Below are positions 63,629 through 64,000 of a stretch of DNA of 64,000 bases, in pieces. Below the pieces are notes generated by a model. The model made no database searches. It was not told the origin of the DNA and worked only from the letters and a program-made list of their open reading frames with translations. Position 1 is the first letter of the stretch, and every line of letters begins with the position of its first letter. The position numbers and the translations under genes are program-made. The stretch is from NCBI RefSeq assembly GCF_011801145.1, contig NZ_CP046172.1, positions 8,742,001 through 8,806,000 of the forward strand, given 5' to 3'. The stretch is from Nocardia arthritidis. GTDB taxonomy: Bacteria > Actinomycetota > Actinomycetes > Mycobacteriales > Mycobacteriaceae.

Positions 63629-64000
63629 CACACACCTCCCGTCACGAATGCCTGGATGCGCCACATATTACGCGCCACATCCCAATCGACACCAACGATG
63701 TAGTAGCTTCGCGCGTCGATGAGCAGAACCTCCCGCTCGGCACGCACTGTGGCGAGCTCACCCAGCCGCAGGGCTGGAATGCCAGCGGGCACGACCAGGT
63801 CCAGAATCACCGGGTCGCGATGGCGCATTGAGCGCGGCGGATACTCTAGACCGCACGTCGACATGAACCCTTCATGTGTGAATTGCTCCTCGACCAGCGC
63901 GTAAGCCGATTCCTCGTCGACAATGCCGTATAGCGCGGCCTCGGATTCGCGGGTCACGCGCACCGGCTCGGTCAGTGGGTACTTCGCTAGACCGGACCGA
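63628..64000 (-). CDS. Probable ADP-ribosyltransferase domain protein (N-terminus off the edge)
   Basis: The frame is open to the right edge, so only the last ~123 residues are seen. They follow the ADP-ribosyltransferase exotoxin pattern: a basic/aromatic start (KYPLTEPVRVTRE), EEQFTHEGFMSTCGLEYPP (the STS-like turn, here STC), ILDLVVPAGIPALRL, then AEREVLLIDARSYYIVGV with the E-x-E catalytic pair (Glu-Arg-Glu). Such domains modify proteins or RNA with NAD and occur in polymorphic toxins, phage head proteins and toxin-antitoxin pairs. The preceding N-terminal domain is unknown, so the exact class is open. Confidence 0.65.
   Translation of the reverse strand, partial: RSGLAKYPLTEPVRVTRESEAALYGIVDEESAYALVEEQFTHEGFMSTCGLEYPPRSMRHRDPVILDLVVPAGIPALRLGELATVRAEREVLLIDARSYYIVGVDWDVARNMWRIQAFVTGGV

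Noticed and set aside
1..64000. CRISPR arrays, insertion sequences, rRNA genes and integrase/attachment sites
   Set aside because: I looked for regularly spaced repeats, transposase or integrase motifs and rRNA signatures on both strands and saw none; the only RNA gene recognised is tRNA-Gln.

Overview
The window is GC-rich, densely coded DNA from a mycolic-acid actinobacterium, most likely Nocardia or a close relative. The evidence is an antigen-85-type mycolyltransferase, a complete ergothioneine gene set, F420/flavin LLM oxidoreductases, a DUF3558 lipoprotein, DtxR/IdeR-type iron boxes, a gamma-butyrolactone-receptor-type regulator, and a mazG-mfd-TetR-glmU-prs ... acyl ligase-pth-rplY ... 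ispE gene set that matches the M. tuberculosis Rv1011-Rv1021 neighbourhood in content. The assignment rests on gene content and remembered homologues; no search was run.

Left part (1-7.4 kb): an iron-box-controlled divergent locus. One arm is a lipoprotein substrate-binding protein of the peptide/nickel/opine class, cut by the left edge. The other is a tightly packed five-gene operon: a VioC/AsnO-like Fe(II)/2-oxoglutarate hydroxylase, SbnB-like and SbnA-like enzymes (2,3-diaminopropionate pathway), a type III PLP decarboxylase (SbnH/Y4yA-like) and a MATE exporter. No NRPS or NIS synthetase is visible. This looks like a small diaminopropionate-derived metallophore pathway and is the best candidate here for an undescribed system. 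A third iron box precedes a flavodoxin at 10.36 kb.

7.5-18.6 kb: cAMP phosphodiesterase (Rv0805 type), a Stealth sugar-phosphate transferase, the flavodoxin, a PNPOx-fold protein, TerD, a probable DUF6891 protein, an Ag85-like esterase, an NmrA-like protein, a frameshifted gene, a lower-GC DUF3558 lipoprotein, and an SDR/LLM divergent pair with a MerR-type promoter.

18.6-30.6 kb: housekeeping block mazG-mfd, two TetR regulators (one ScbR-like), tRNA-Gln, glmU-prs, small proteins, and a secreted phosphatase-family lipoprotein. 30.8-37.2 kb: egtABCD on the minus strand with a divergent EgtE-like gene; EgtA carries a repeat-built C-terminal tail and EgtC an internal insertion.

37.3-49.9 kb: a TetR/acyltransferase pair sharing a triplicated operator, a DUF1062 protein, an acyl-AMP ligase, pth-rplY, RF3, an NTF2-like protein, a trio of two Abi-alpha paralogues flanking a DUF445 membrane protein, a DsbA-like protein and a His-rich membrane protein. 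50-57 kb: FAD monooxygenase with divergent TetR, ABC-F ATPase, an LLM oxidoreductase behind a probable attenuator, ispE and a CPBP protease. 57.3-64 kb: a CsoR-type copper operon (chaperone, membrane-anchored protein, Cu P-type ATPase), an in-frame GtrA-serine hydrolase fusion, a second CPBP protease and, at the right edge, an apparent ADP-ribosyltransferase domain translationally coupled to a 49-residue protein.
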